Part shown: piece after piece, positions 1 to 8,934 of the stretch
Position numbering within the stretch: the stretch's first letter is position 1
Layout of the letters: the number at the start of each line of letters is the position of its first letter
From: Chitinophagaceae bacterium
Lineage (GTDB): Bacteria; Bacteroidota; Bacteroidia; Chitinophagales; Chitinophagaceae
Reading direction: 5' to 3'
Assembly: GCA_019638615.1 (NCBI GenBank)
Contig: JAHBTL010000019.1
Coordinates: forward strand, 59,092 to 123,091
DNA length: 64,000 nt
The notes under the pieces: generated by a model
What the model was told of the DNA's origin: nothing
The model's database searches: none
The model's input: only the letters and a program-made list of their open reading frames with translations
Program-made: the position numbers and the translations under genes

Positions 1-2
1 TG

Positions 3-482
3 GACACCCTGCTGGTGGATCGTTCAATAGCCGCCGGCTTTCTTCCAAAGCTGCAAGCCGGGTTTGAACAATATAAGGTAGAGGTGCTGGCAGATCCTTC
101 GGCGTATAAAATACTGAAAGGATATCCCTATCTCAGCAAGGCAACTGCTGCAGACTTTGACCGGGAGTTCCAGGATTACAAATGCGCAGTGAGAGTAGTA
201 AAAGATACAGCGGAAGCGCTTACGCATATACGTGAGCATTCGACCAGGCATTCGGAAGCCATAGTAACAGAAGATAAGAAAAAAGCTGAATTGTTTTTAC
301 ATGAAGTAGATGCAGCGGCAGTATATCACAATGCTTCTACAAGATTTACCGACGGAGAAGAGTTTGGCCTGGGTGCAGAGATCGGGATTTCTACGCAAAA
401 GCTGCATGCCCGCGGCCCTTTTGCGTTGGAAAAGCTGGTAACCGAAAAATGGGTGGTAAGAGGAAACGGGCAAGTAAGATAG
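3..482 (+). CDS. proA: Glutamate-5-semialdehyde dehydrogenase (gamma-glutamyl phosphate reductase), C-terminal part
   Basis: The gene enters from the left edge; the frame is open from base 3 and the last 159 residues are present. ProA reduces gamma-glutamyl phosphate to glutamate-5-semialdehyde with NADPH, the second step of proline synthesis in the cytoplasm. Family signatures seen are EHSTRHSEAIVTED, VYHNASTRFTDGEEFGLGAE and the near-terminal RGPFALEKLVTEKWV. In this family the catalytic cysteine sits in a PSxCNA motif directly before the DTLLVD segment with which the window opens, so the active site lies just outside. The GTG at 15 is an internal valine, not a start. proB is probably upstream but is not visible. 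Confidence 0.96.
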   Translation, partial: DTLLVDRSIAAGFLPKLQAGFEQYKVEVLADPSAYKILKGYPYLSKATAADFDREFQDYKCAVRVVKDTAEALTHIREHSTRHSEAIVTEDKKKAELFLHEVDAAAVYHNASTRFTDGEEFGLGAEIGISTQKLHARGPFALEKLVTEKWVVRGNGQVR

Positions 483-620
483 ATAGGTGATTGTTGATTT
501 CTGATTTGATATTTGAAATGACTGAAACTATAAACCACAAACTATAAAAAACACTGACTGCTGAAAGCCCATAGCTGATAGCTCACAGCTCATATTTAAT
601 CCTGAAATTTGAAATTTGTT
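483..620. repeat. Low-complexity spacer between proA and uxaB
   Basis: This spacer is built from degenerate short words: TTTGATATTTGAAATG, AAACTATAAACCACAAACTATA, CATAGCTGATAGCTCACAGCTC and TGAAATTTGAAATTTG. The same vocabulary recurs in spacers at 46859-47020, 48689-48809, 53476-53598 and 54508-54552. No Shine-Dalgarno sequence precedes the uxaB ATG at 621. Confidence 0.6.
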
Positions 621-2099
621 ATGATATTAAACAAAACAAACCTTGGTTCAATAGCGGATACATTTGTTTCGAAGCCTCCGCAGGCTGTATTTGACCTGCC
701 TGAAAAAGTATTACAATTTGGCACCGGCGTATTGTTGCGCGGGCTTCCGGATTACTTCATCGACAAAGCAAACCGGAAAGGAATTTTCAATGGAAGGATT
801 GTGGTGATTAAGTCAACCGATACCGGGGGGGCGGACGCTTTTGAAGAGCAGGATGGATTGTATACTCTTTGTGTGCGCGGTATCAGCCAGGGCGCTAAAG
901 TGGAGGAAAATAGTATATGCGCTGCCATCAGCCGCGTACTATCGGCAAAAAAAGAGTGGAATGCCGTTCTTGCCTGTGCAGGAAATCCTGAAATGCAGAT
1001 TATTATTTCTAACACAACCGAAGTAGGGATACAATATGTGGAAGAAACGATAGATCAGCAGCCACCGGTTTCATTTCCGGCTAAATTGCTTGCTTTTTTA
1101 TATGCCCGTTACCAGGCGCGCGGAGGAAATAATACAGGTATGATTATTATTCCTACCGAGCTGATTGTGGGCAATGGTGATAAATTGCGTGAAATAGTAT
1201 TGAAGTTGGCCGCATACAACCGGATGGATGAAACATTTGTACAGTGGCTGAAAGCCGAAAACAGGTTCTGTAATTCGCTTGTAGACAGGATCGTACCAGG
1301 CAAGCCGGAAGAAGCGCTGCAGCAGCAGATCAGGCAGCAAACGGCTTATGAAGACAACCTGCTTATCATGAGCGAAGTATACCGGCTATGGGCCATTGAA
1401 GGCGATGCCAAAGTAAAAGAAGCATTGTCTTTTGCGCAGGCCGATGATGGTGTAATCATTGCCCCTGATATCGAAAAATACAGGGAGCTTAAGCTGCGCC
1501 TGCTCAACGGAACCCATACGCTAAGCTGCGGGCTGGCATTTCTTTCGGGGTTTACTACCGTGAAGGAAGCAATGGCAGATAAAGCATTCGGACAGTTTGT
1601 GGAGGCTTTGATGCTGCAAAATATTGCACCCGCCATCCCCGGAAAAGTTTCCGGCGAAGAAGCGGAGGCATTTGGTCGGCAGGTGCTCGACAGGTTCCGT
1701 AATCCTTATATCAATCACCAGTGGATCAGTATTACAATGCAATACACTTCTAAAATGAAGATGCGCGTAATACCGGTGCTGTTAAAATATTTCAAAGACC
1801 AGGGAACGATACCTCAGTACATGGCAACAGGTTTTGCTGCGTATCTATTATTTATGAAAGCCGTTGAAAAAAATGACGATAAATATTCGGGTGTTTATAA
1901 TAGTAAGCCCTATCCCATCAACGATGATAAAGCAGGATGTTTTTATGAACTTTGGAAGAAATATGAAGCAAACGAATTGGTAATGCAGGTACTGAGCGAT
2001 ACAGGTCTGTGGGAAACGGATCTTACGGCATTGCCCGGTTTCGGAAAAACCGTGCAGGATCAGTTGAACAGGCTGGCCAGTGCAACACTGCCGAAGTGA
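621..2099 (+). CDS. uxaB: Tagaturonate reductase (altronate oxidoreductase)
   Basis: A cytoplasmic NADH-dependent enzyme of the mannitol dehydrogenase family that interconverts D-tagaturonate and D-altronate in galacturonate breakdown. The N-terminal Rossmann segment has VLQFGTGVLLRG (about residues 30-41). The C-terminal domain has KLRLLNGTHT (near residue 295), matching the K..N..H catalytic pattern of the family. Length (492 residues) is usual. I chose ATG 621; the frame also has a TTG at 609, but the conserved part starts after the ATG. No other hexuronate gene (uxaA, uxaC) is near it, so it is a lone pathway member here. Fructuronate reductase is the main alternative, but the FGTGVLLRG form favours UxaB. 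Confidence 0.9.
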   Translation: MILNKTNLGSIADTFVSKPPQAVFDLPEKVLQFGTGVLLRGLPDYFIDKANRKGIFNGRIVVIKSTDTGGADAFEEQDGLYTLCVRGISQGAKVEENSICAAISRVLSAKKEWNAVLACAGNPEMQIIISNTTEVGIQYVEETIDQQPPVSFPAKLLAFLYARYQARGGNNTGMIIIPTELIVGNGDKLREIVLKLAAYNRMDETFVQWLKAENRFCNSLVDRIVPGKPEEALQQQIRQQTAYEDNLLIMSEVYRLWAIEGDAKVKEALSFAQADDGVIIAPDIEKYRELKLRLLNGTHTLSCGLAFLSGFTTVKEAMADKAFGQFVEALMLQNIAPAIPGKVSGEEAEAFGRQVLDRFRNPYINHQWISITMQYTSKMKMRVIPVLLKYFKDQGTIPQYMATGFAAYLLFMKAVEKNDDKYSGVYNSKPYPINDDKAGCFYELWKKYEANELVMQVLSDTGLWETDLTALPGFGKTVQDQLNRLASATLPK

Positions 2100-2207
2100 G
2101 TGGAACTGGGTTTCATCGCTTCACTGTACTATCCAATGTTTGTGCCTACGTAAATGATTAGTTAAATCGCCGCTGTAAAAAGGTGTTAAAGTGCACTATT
2201 TCATTTC

Positions 2208-2241
2208 TTTGTAAATGATTGTACCGGCGCCGCTATCTTTG
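2208..2241 (+). promoter_or_regulatory. Putative Bacteroidota-type promoter of the TonB-dependent receptor gene
   Basis: TTTG (2208-2211), 22 nt spacer, then TATCTTTG (2234-2241), matching the known -33 TTTG / -7 TAnnTTTG pattern of this phylum. It would start transcription about 30 nt ahead of the ATG at 2280. Confidence 0.6.
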
Positions 2242-2279
2242 CGCCCTTATTTTTTAACCTGCTGAAAGGATATATAACG

Positions 2280-4649
2280 ATGAACAGGATTTTTTTTCAG
2301 GCACTTATCTTTTTTGCCAGTCTGCCCTCTCTTGCAAATGCACAATCCTATGCCTCCCTCTCCGGAACCGTTACCAATAATGATGCCGGGCCGTTGGCCG
2401 GGGTTTCTATAGCGCTGTTGAATACCGGCAGGGGCACAGTAAGCGATGCAAAAGGTTTTTTTCATCTTGATAAGATCATTCCCGGAAAATATGTTGTACA
2501 GGTTTCAGCGGTAGGCTACGCTTCGGTAAGCAGGGATATACAGCTTGTTGCAGGCGCAGGCAATGAAATTTCCTTTGTGCTGGACGAAGCGGATAACAGG
2601 CTGGATGCCGTAGTGGTAACTGCCCAGAAAAAAGACGAACAATTACAGCAGGTGCCTTTTAGCATCAGTGCGCTTTCTGCCAGGCAGGTAAAAGAATACC
2701 GGTTGTGGAATGCCAAAGATATCACCGGCATAGTGCCCAATCTCAGCTCTACCAACGGCGGCGACGAAAGAAATGTAACATCTATAAGGGGGATCACTAC
2801 TACCTCTTACGATCCTGCAATAGCTACTTACGTGGATGGTGTAAACCAGTTTACCCTCGATTCTTATTCTTCGCAATTGCTGGATATTGAACGCATAGAA
2901 GTGCTAAGGGGACCGCAGGGCACTTTGTACGGAAGAAATGCAATGGGCGGAGTAATTAATATTATTACAAAACAGCCTTCGGATAAAACAACTGCTTTTG
3001 CCGAGCTGAATTTTGGAAACTACCATCAGCAGCGTTACGAACTGGGATTTAAAACGCCCCTGGTGAAAAACAAACTTTACTTCGGTGCTGCCGGTATGTA
3101 TTCAAAACGTGATGGATATTATACCAATACTTTTAACAATGCTTCTTTCGGCGATCAGAAAATAGCTGCCGGTAATTATTACCTGAAATACAAGCCAGCA
3201 GAAAAATGGATGATCTCTTTTAACCTGCGTCACCAGGCACATCGTAACAATGGCGCATATCCATTGGTAAACGGTATGGAAGAAGCCTTTGAAAAACCAT
3301 ACGAACTTTCGCAGAACGCAGTAGGTAAAATGGTGGACAATACAACGTTTGGTTCGCTGGTTGTTAATTATGCGGGTCGTGGTTTTAATTTCAGTTCCCA
3401 GACCGCTTATCAAACCAATTACAGGTATTATAAAAATCCTATTGACGGCGATTTTTCCCCGGCAGATATTGTAACTATTGGAAATGATTATGGAAAGCGC
3501 TGGAACAAAGTAAAAACCTGGACACAGGAATTCAGGTTCAGCTCACCTGCCGCCTCTGCCAATCGCCTGCAATGGACTGCCGGAACCTACCTTTTTGCAG
3601 ATGATCGTCCTAACAGGCAGGCAACGCATTATGGCGAAGATGCAGGATTGTATGGCATTCCTGATATTAATTTTTCTACTATTAATACTACCAAGGGAAA
3701 AGGTGCGGGCATTGCCTTTTATGGGCAGGCAACTTATCGCCTGCTCGAAAAACTTGATCTTACGGCAGGGATCCGCTACGATTACGAAAATAAAAAGTAC
3801 AATGTATCGGGTGAATACCAGCAGGACGGAGAAGCGGCCATGATCACACTGCCGGACACATCTGCTACCGTACATTACAATGCCTTTTCTCCCAGGATGG
3901 GATTGACCTGGAGGGTTTCAGATGGCAGCAATGTATATGGCATTTATAGCAGGGGTTTTCGTACAGGAGGGCTTACACAGCTTTCTTCAGATCCTTCCCA
4001 GCCTCCGCTGTACCAGTACGATCCTGAATACAGCAATAATTTTGAAGCCGGTATAAAAAACAGCTTCCTGCAAAACCGGCTCTATCTTAACATCGCCGTA
4101 TTCTATACCAATATTACGGGCGTTCAGGTACCCACATTGGTGCTGCCAGACGCTATTACTATTATCCGGAATGCAGGTAAGCTGAATAGTAAAGGTTTTG
4201 AAATAGAAGCCACCGCCATGCCGGTAAAAGGTTTGCAGCTAAACTACAATTTCGGCTACACCAATGCATCGTATGCCAATCTGAAGCTTTCTCAAAACGG
4301 GGCTTCGGCTGATCTGGATGGTAAAAAGCAAATCTATACGCCTGAATTCACTTCTATGTTGTCGACGCAATACAGCTATACCATTCTCCCCAGGCAACAA
4401 TTGAAGGCGGTAATCCGGGGTGAATGGGTGTACCTGGGCAGGCAATGTTTCGATCTTAATAATTCAATCAGCCAGTCGCCTTACAGCCTGCTGAATGCCA
4501 GAGCGGGGGCGTCCTTCAGAAATGCCGAGCTGATGTTTTGGGCGAGAAACATCGGAGGAAAAAAATACATTGCCTATGCCTACGATTTTGGGGCAGTGCA
4601 CCTGGGCGATCCTGAAACGCTCGGCATAACATTGGGAGTGAGGATATAA
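2280..4649 (+). CDS. TonB-dependent outer-membrane receptor
   Basis: A 789-residue outer-membrane transporter. A signal peptide (about residues 1-21, ending SLANA) is followed by a carboxypeptidase-regulatory-like domain (about 27-110, with GTVTNNDAGPLAGVSIALL), a plug domain (about 115-235, containing LDAVVVTAQKKDEQLQQVP, IERIEVLRGPQGTLYGRNAMGG and VINIITKQPSDKT) and a 22-strand type barrel ending in GITLGVRI. The plug resembles siderophore or small-ligand receptors more than SusC, and no SusD-like partner is adjacent, so the substrate cannot be told. Its own promoter is proposed just upstream. The following 284 bp before cmoA show no clear terminator. Confidence 0.93.
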   Translation: MNRIFFQALIFFASLPSLANAQSYASLSGTVTNNDAGPLAGVSIALLNTGRGTVSDAKGFFHLDKIIPGKYVVQVSAVGYASVSRDIQLVAGAGNEISFVLDEADNRLDAVVVTAQKKDEQLQQVPFSISALSARQVKEYRLWNAKDITGIVPNLSSTNGGDERNVTSIRGITTTSYDPAIATYVDGVNQFTLDSYSSQLLDIERIEVLRGPQGTLYGRNAMGGVINIITKQPSDKTTAFAELNFGNYHQQRYELGFKTPLVKNKLYFGAAGMYSKRDGYYTNTFNNASFGDQKIAAGNYYLKYKPAEKWMISFNLRHQAHRNNGAYPLVNGMEEAFEKPYELSQNAVGKMVDNTTFGSLVVNYAGRGFNFSSQTAYQTNYRYYKNPIDGDFSPADIVTIGNDYGKRWNKVKTWTQEFRFSSPAASANRLQWTAGTYLFADDRPNRQATHYGEDAGLYGIPDINFSTINTTKGKGAGIAFYGQATYRLLEKLDLTAGIRYDYENKKYNVSGEYQQDGEAAMITLPDTSATVHYNAFSPRMGLTWRVSDGSNVYGIYSRGFRTGGLTQLSSDPSQPPLYQYDPEYSNNFEAGIKNSFLQNRLYLNIAVFYTNITGVQVPTLVLPDAITIIRNAGKLNSKGFEIEATAMPVKGLQLNYNFGYTNASYANLKLSQNGASADLDGKKQIYTPEFTSMLSTQYSYTILPRQQLKAVIRGEWVYLGRQCFDLNNSISQSPYSLLNARAGASFRNAELMFWARNIGGKKYIAYAYDFGAVHLGDPETLGITLGVRI

Positions 4650-4856
4650 AAAGCTGCTTTTTTGTTTTTAACAAGCTGTTCTGGCACATACATTTCCGGG
4701 AAAAATATTGCTATCATTTACATACCTTCTTCGGTTTCACTACGAAGAGCTTGTTTTTATATACGCGCATCCTTTTTTGTTATACAATTAAAGATACGGC
4801 TGTGAAATGCCCGTCTGTACCGGATTAGGAGATGAGTCGGCTGGTCTAAGGCTTTT

Positions 4857-4937
4857 GTGTTAAACAAGGTTAATGAAGATGATTATGGTTCGATAATTGC
4901 AATGGCTTTTCCTTTAAGTGGAGGGTTAACAACATGA
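4857..4937 (+). other. Possible short upstream ORF overlapping the cmoA start
   Basis: A 26-codon frame (GTG at 4857, or 12 residues from ATG 4902) ends in TGA at 4935-4937, overlapping the cmoA ATG as ATGA. It reads VLNKVNEDDYGSIIAMAFP then LSGGLTT, which has protein-like composition. The GGAGGG at about 4919-4924 inside it is a good Shine-Dalgarno for cmoA, which is rare in this window and fits translational coupling. It has no recognised homologue. Confidence 0.3.
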
Positions 4938-5659
4938 GAGATCAGGTATTCAGCGAAGAAATACCCAAGGCAAAAGATTTTGCTTTTAATGCCGGTGTAG
5001 CCGATGTATTCGACGACATGGTAAACCGTTCGGTTCCTTTTTACGAAGAGATGCAACGAATGATAGCCGAACTGGCAGCCAGCCATGCTGTCCCCTTTAC
5101 CAATGTATACGACCTGGGGTGTTCTACCGGAACTACTATTGTTAATATGAGTAGCCGGCTAAAGCCCGGGGTAAAAGTGATAGGCATTGACGATTCTGAA
5201 GAAATGCTCAAAAAATGTAAGGCAAAGCTTGATTTAACCTCTTTGCAGGATTCGTATGAACTGCATTGCGCCGATATTAGTGGAGGCATAAATATTACAA
5301 ATGCATCGGTTGCAATATTATGCCTTACGTTACAATTTGTGCGTCCGTTGCACAGGGAAGCACTGTTGAAAGATATATACAACGGACTGAATAATGGAGG
5401 TGTTTTAATACTTGTTGAAAAAATACTGGCAGAAAACAGCGCTTTCAACCGGTCTTTCATCAATTATTATTACGATTATAAACGCAGGAACCAGTACAGC
5501 GAACTGGAAATATCTCAAAAAAGGGAAGCCCTTGAAAACGTTTTGATTCCTTACAGGTTAAGTGAAAATATTTGTATGCTCAACCGTGCAGGCTTTTTAC
5601 GTACAGAACTTTTTTTTAAATGGTACAATTTTTCAGGACTCATAGCGGTAAAAGAATAA
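4934..5659 (+). CDS. cmoA: Carboxy-S-adenosyl-L-methionine (Cx-SAM) synthase
   Basis: CmoA converts SAM and prephenate to carboxy-SAM and phenylpyruvate. In gammaproteobacteria CmoB then uses Cx-SAM to make cmo5U34 in tRNA. The protein (241 residues) matches the CmoA pattern along its length: N-terminal VADVFDDMVNRSVPFYEEMQ, SAM site DLGCSTG (60-66), IGIDDSEEML (83-92), LTLQFV (131-136), and YSELEISQKREALENVL (188-204), whose arginine (R197) fits the residue that holds the extra carboxylate. No cmoB is in the window. The next gene, 9 bp on, is a membrane methyltransferase of a different family, so the acceptor of the carboxymethyl group may not be tRNA. A strong Shine-Dalgarno precedes the ATG. 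Confidence 0.9.
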   Translation: MRDQVFSEEIPKAKDFAFNAGVADVFDDMVNRSVPFYEEMQRMIAELAASHAVPFTNVYDLGCSTGTTIVNMSSRLKPGVKVIGIDDSEEMLKKCKAKLDLTSLQDSYELHCADISGGINITNASVAILCLTLQFVRPLHREALLKDIYNGLNNGGVLILVEKILAENSAFNRSFINYYYDYKRRNQYSELEISQKREALENVLIPYRLSENICMLNRAGFLRTELFFKWYNFSGLIAVKE

Positions 5660-5668
5660 CTACAGCAA

Positions 5669-6391
5669 ATGGTTAAGATCGGCAGATTCTTTTTCAGGTA
5701 CAGGAATTTCATCTTTATTCTTTTTTATGCCATGCTTTTTGTTCCGTCTCCTCCCGTTTTTTCCCGGGAAACACTCGGTGAGAACTATCATTATTTCCCT
5801 ATCATTTGCGGATTGCTGATTACGGTTACGGGACAATTGATAAGAGGGGGAACCATAGGGCTGGCATATATATTACGTGGAGGAAAAGATAGAAAACCTT
5901 ATGCCGACGGGCTGGTGACGGAAGGTATTTTCCGGCATTGCCGCAACCCTTTATATGCAGGGAATATTCTTATGCTGCTGGGCGTAGGTATTTTGGCAAA
6001 TTCCCTGCTTTATGTAGCGGTAATGATCCCAATGTTCATGTTTATTTACCAGGCGATCGTATTGGCGGAAGAGGACTTTTTGCGTGGGAAATTCGGCGCC
6101 GGCTTTGATGAATATTGCAGGCGGGTCAACAGGTGGCTGCCCAACTTCAAAGGATTGAGTAAAACTTTTGAAAGCATGCGTTTCAACTGGAAACGCTGGT
6201 TGCTGAAAGAATACAATACACAGTTTGTTTGGCTTTGTGGCATCACACTCATCCTCCTGCTGCTTTATCCTCAACTCACAGGTCACAACGCAATAATGCG
6301 AAACAGCCTGCTGATGATCATTCTTCCTGTTTTATTTATCCTGTATTTGTTGGTCCGTTACCTGAAAAAAAGCGGTAAGCTGGCAGAATAA
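5669..6391 (+). CDS. Isoprenylcysteine carboxyl methyltransferase (ICMT/PEMT)-family membrane protein
   Basis: A 240-residue integral membrane protein. Hydrophobic segments lie at about 12-30, 44-58, 98-130 and two at the C-terminus (about 180-235). The family SAM-binding signature is present: RHCRNPLYAGN (89-99), then EEDFLRGKFGAGFDEYCRRVNRW (134-156). Characterised relatives methylate prenylcysteine carboxylates, phospholipids or other small acceptors; substrate is unknown here. It starts 9 bp after cmoA and is almost surely cotranscribed with it, which raises the possibility that it uses Cx-SAM rather than SAM. The C-terminal two membrane helices (LLKEYNTQFVWLCGITLILLL onward) are an extension beyond the catalytic core. 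Confidence 0.8.
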   Translation: MVKIGRFFFRYRNFIFILFYAMLFVPSPPVFSRETLGENYHYFPIICGLLITVTGQLIRGGTIGLAYILRGGKDRKPYADGLVTEGIFRHCRNPLYAGNILMLLGVGILANSLLYVAVMIPMFMFIYQAIVLAEEDFLRGKFGAGFDEYCRRVNRWLPNFKGLSKTFESMRFNWKRWLLKEYNTQFVWLCGITLILLLLYPQLTGHNAIMRNSLLMIILPVLFILYLLVRYLKKSGKLAE

Positions 6392-6479
6392 TATTTTACC
6401 CTGTTTTGTAAAACTTCGTGATAAAATCATAATTTAATTTTATCGTGCGCATAACGAAAAGCAGGATGAACGGTTCACT

Positions 6480-7385
6480 ATGGCTAATTTTTTACTGATC
6501 GGAATATGTTTACTGGCCGGAGTGCTTGTACGGCGATTCACTTCCCTTCCATCGGATGCCCACAAAGGGGTCAATTCATTTATTATTCACTTGGCTTTAC
6601 CGGCTGTTTCTTTCAAATACCTGCCGCATATTCAATGGACTACCGCCCTGCTGATACCAGCGCTCATGCCGGTTGCATTGTGGCTGTGCGCGTGGTTATA
6701 CATCAGGCTATATGCCGGAGTAACTGCCATTGACAAAAAAACGGAAAACGGATTGAAACTTACCACGGGATTGAGCAATACCTCTTTTATAGGCTTTCCG
6801 ATGGTAACAGCCTATTTTGGAGAACACGCACTGGGTATTGCTGTAATATGCGACCAGGTTTCCTTCCTGTTACTGTCTACGGCAGGTATAGTACTTGCGT
6901 TGAATGCATCCGATGATCATCAGATGTCGGCTTCGCTGGTAGCAAAAAAGGTATTGCGGTTTCCCCCGTTCATTGCGTGCGTGCTGGCACTTACTGTACC
7001 GCATTTTGCTGATATCTCTTTGCTGGATCCTTTATTTGACAAACTCGCGGCTACTATTGGGCCGCTGGCTTTATTCTCTACAGGGTTGCAATTGAAATTT
7101 GATGGCTGGCTGAAAGAAGTGAAACACATCAGCATGGCATTATTATACAAGCTGGTGCTGGCGCCGCTGCTGATAGTGGGAATACTTTTTTTAATACAAG
7201 CCAAAGGGTTGATCGCCCAGGTAACTGCTTTCGAGTCCGCCATGCCATCCTTTCTTACTGCCGGGGTCATTGCAAGCGAGTACGGGCTTAATCCCAGGCT
7301 TTCCAACCTTGTAGTGGGCTTTAGCATATTATTAGCATTTATAACAAGTGCGGTATGGTATATGCTTATCATTCATTTGTTATAA
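6480..7385 (+). CDS. AEC (auxin efflux carrier)-family transporter
   Basis: A 301-residue, very hydrophobic protein with about ten membrane spans in two five-helix halves. Typical features are the opening repeat GICLLAGVLVRRF, the mid-protein TGLSNTSFIGFPMVTAYFGE (near residue 100) and the C-terminal SAMPSFLTAGVIASEYGLNP, which is the second crossover region. Bacterial members export or import organic acids such as malate; the substrate is not readable from sequence. It has its own 88 bp upstream spacer after the methyltransferase gene. Its end (7385) is 50 bp before the likely start of the next gene (7436), so the two may be cotranscribed. Confidence 0.85.
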   Translation: MANFLLIGICLLAGVLVRRFTSLPSDAHKGVNSFIIHLALPAVSFKYLPHIQWTTALLIPALMPVALWLCAWLYIRLYAGVTAIDKKTENGLKLTTGLSNTSFIGFPMVTAYFGEHALGIAVICDQVSFLLLSTAGIVLALNASDDHQMSASLVAKKVLRFPPFIACVLALTVPHFADISLLDPLFDKLAATIGPLALFSTGLQLKFDGWLKEVKHISMALLYKLVLAPLLIVGILFLIQAKGLIAQVTAFESAMPSFLTAGVIASEYGLNPRLSNLVVGFSILLAFITSAVWYMLIIHLL

Positions 7386-7435
7386 AAACAGGCTGTTACA
7401 AAGTTTTTATTTTGATACTTTTAAATAGATTGATT

Positions 7436-8383
7436 ATGCAAAAGAAACAATTAGGAAAAACAGACCTGTACGTTGCGCCATGGGCATTTGGCGGGAATGT
7501 ATTTGGCTGGACGCTGGATGAAAAGAGATCGTTTAAAATGCTGGACGCTTTTGTGGCCGCTGGTTTTAATTTTGTCGATACGGCCGATTCGTACTCAACA
7601 TGGGTACCGGGCAACAAAGGGGGCGAAAGTGAAACCATTATAGGAAAATGGAGGAAATCAAGAGGGAACAAAGATGTGATTATTGCTACTAAAATAGGTT
7701 CCGACATGGGACAGGGACATAAAGACCTTTCGAAAAAATATATACTGAAAGGTGCAGAAGATTCCTTAAGGCGATTGCAAACAGATGTGATTGATTTATA
7801 CCAAACGCACTGGGACGATCCTGCTACTCCTGTTGAAGAAACGCTCGAAGCCTATGCACAACTGGTGCAGCAGGGTAAGGTAAAGTGGATCGGCGCTTCC
7901 AATTTGTCGGCAGAAAGACTGGAGGCTTCGTTGCAGGCCGCCCAACAACTCGGTTTCCCGCTCTACCAAACATTTCAACCTGAATACAACCTCTATGCAC
8001 GCCGGCAATTTGAAACAGAATTATTGCCGCTATGCCTGGCAAACGGGTTGAGTGTAATAAGTTACTATTCTCTTGCTTCCGGGTTTCTGACCGGTAAATA
8101 CCGTACGGAAAGCGACCTGGGCAAAAGCCCCAGGGGCGGCGGAGTGAAAAAATACATGGACGAACGGGGAGTTAAGATTCTGGCCGCGTTAGATAAAATA
8201 TCGTCCCGGTACAATACTACGCCGGCTGCCATTGCTATTGCCTGGTTAGTTACCCAACCTGCGGTAGCGGCGCCTATTGCCAGCGCTACTACCCATGAGC
8301 AATTAAACGAGCTTGCAGAAGGAGCCAGCCTCGCGCTCGATGCAGAGGCTTTGCAATTGCTGAACGAAGCTTCTGCATATTAA
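7436..8383 (+). CDS. Aldo/keto reductase
   Basis: A 315-residue cytoplasmic NADPH-dependent oxidoreductase of the TIM-barrel AKR family, close to the YajO/AKR11-12 type. The catalytic tetrad is visible: Asp and Tyr in FVDTADSYS, Lys in VIIATKIG, His in DLYQTHWDDP. The cofactor-binding end is WLVTQPAVAAPIASATTHEQL. I place the start at ATG 7436 (MQKKQLGKTDLYVAPW), because the family begins here and the 27 extra codons upstream run back over the end of the AEC gene. Substrate unknown. Confidence 0.92.
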   Translation: MQKKQLGKTDLYVAPWAFGGNVFGWTLDEKRSFKMLDAFVAAGFNFVDTADSYSTWVPGNKGGESETIIGKWRKSRGNKDVIIATKIGSDMGQGHKDLSKKYILKGAEDSLRRLQTDVIDLYQTHWDDPATPVEETLEAYAQLVQQGKVKWIGASNLSAERLEASLQAAQQLGFPLYQTFQPEYNLYARRQFETELLPLCLANGLSVISYYSLASGFLTGKYRTESDLGKSPRGGGVKKYMDERGVKILAALDKISSRYNTTPAAIAIAWLVTQPAVAAPIASATTHEQLNELAEGASLALDAEALQLLNEASAY

Positions 8384-8683
8384 GGCGCTACAGGCAACAG
8401 TATGCTATTCAAATTAAACCCCATTCGGGGTAGGTTTCCTAGAATATGGCAATGATGAGATGCTGACTGAAAAAATTGCATAGCATGAAAATTATTATTA
8501 TACCCTTTTCTGCAGAAAAGACAGTTATAATAAACAAAATACTCTTGCACGTCCCTGATATACCGCTTGCATGAACATTTTAATTGAGCAAATGTTTCGT
8601 AGGAATAATCAGTATCAAACATTTTTAACACTGCGATATTGATATAGGGTTGTATTAAATTAAGGATATGTTGACGAGGGAGA

Positions 8684-8715
8684 AGCAGTTCTCACAGTAG
8701 GGCAACTGCTTTTTT
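8684..8715 (+). terminator. Terminator-like hairpin
   Basis: AGCAGTT (8684-8690) pairs with AACTGCT (8704-8710) and a run of six T follows. It lies 300 bp after the aldo/keto reductase stop, so it may belong to the repeat cluster rather than to that gene. Confidence 0.45.
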
Positions 8716-8777
8716 CTGCGAGGATTGCTTCTCCCGACCTTCGGTTGGGATCGCAATGACCGGTAAGAAGCGGTAAA

Positions 8778-8808
8778 GGGTTTCCAACCTTCATAAGGTT
8801 GGAAACCC
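8778..8808. repeat. Palindromic repeat, family P (GGGTTTCCAACCTT / AAGGTTGGAAACCC)
   Basis: Two perfect 14-nt arms with a 3-nt loop. Close relatives are at 31191-31220, 37660-37680 and 40290-40320, and looser forms at 29287-29348, 33779-33791 and 35004-35016. Confidence 0.75.
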
Positions 8809-8934
8809 TGCGACTGGAAAGCGAGGGTATATCCCCTGTTTTGCAGGCCTGCCTGCTGGACTAATTTGAACGTTCTCACCGAAGGTAAATACCCCGCTTT
8901 TGGTCATGTCGCAGCCTAAGTTTATTTTAGCACT

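Larger units (their letters stand above)
8384..8934. other. Gene-free stretch with a hairpin and repeat modules
   Basis: No convincing ORF. The first 290 bp show nothing recognisable. The rest holds a terminator-like hairpin (8684-8715), a GATTGC...GCAATG imperfect palindrome (about 8723-8758), the palindrome at 8778-8808, and a module at about 8825-8870 (GGGTATATCC, TTTTGC, CTAATTTGAA) that also occurs at about 12174-12220. Confidence 0.6.
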
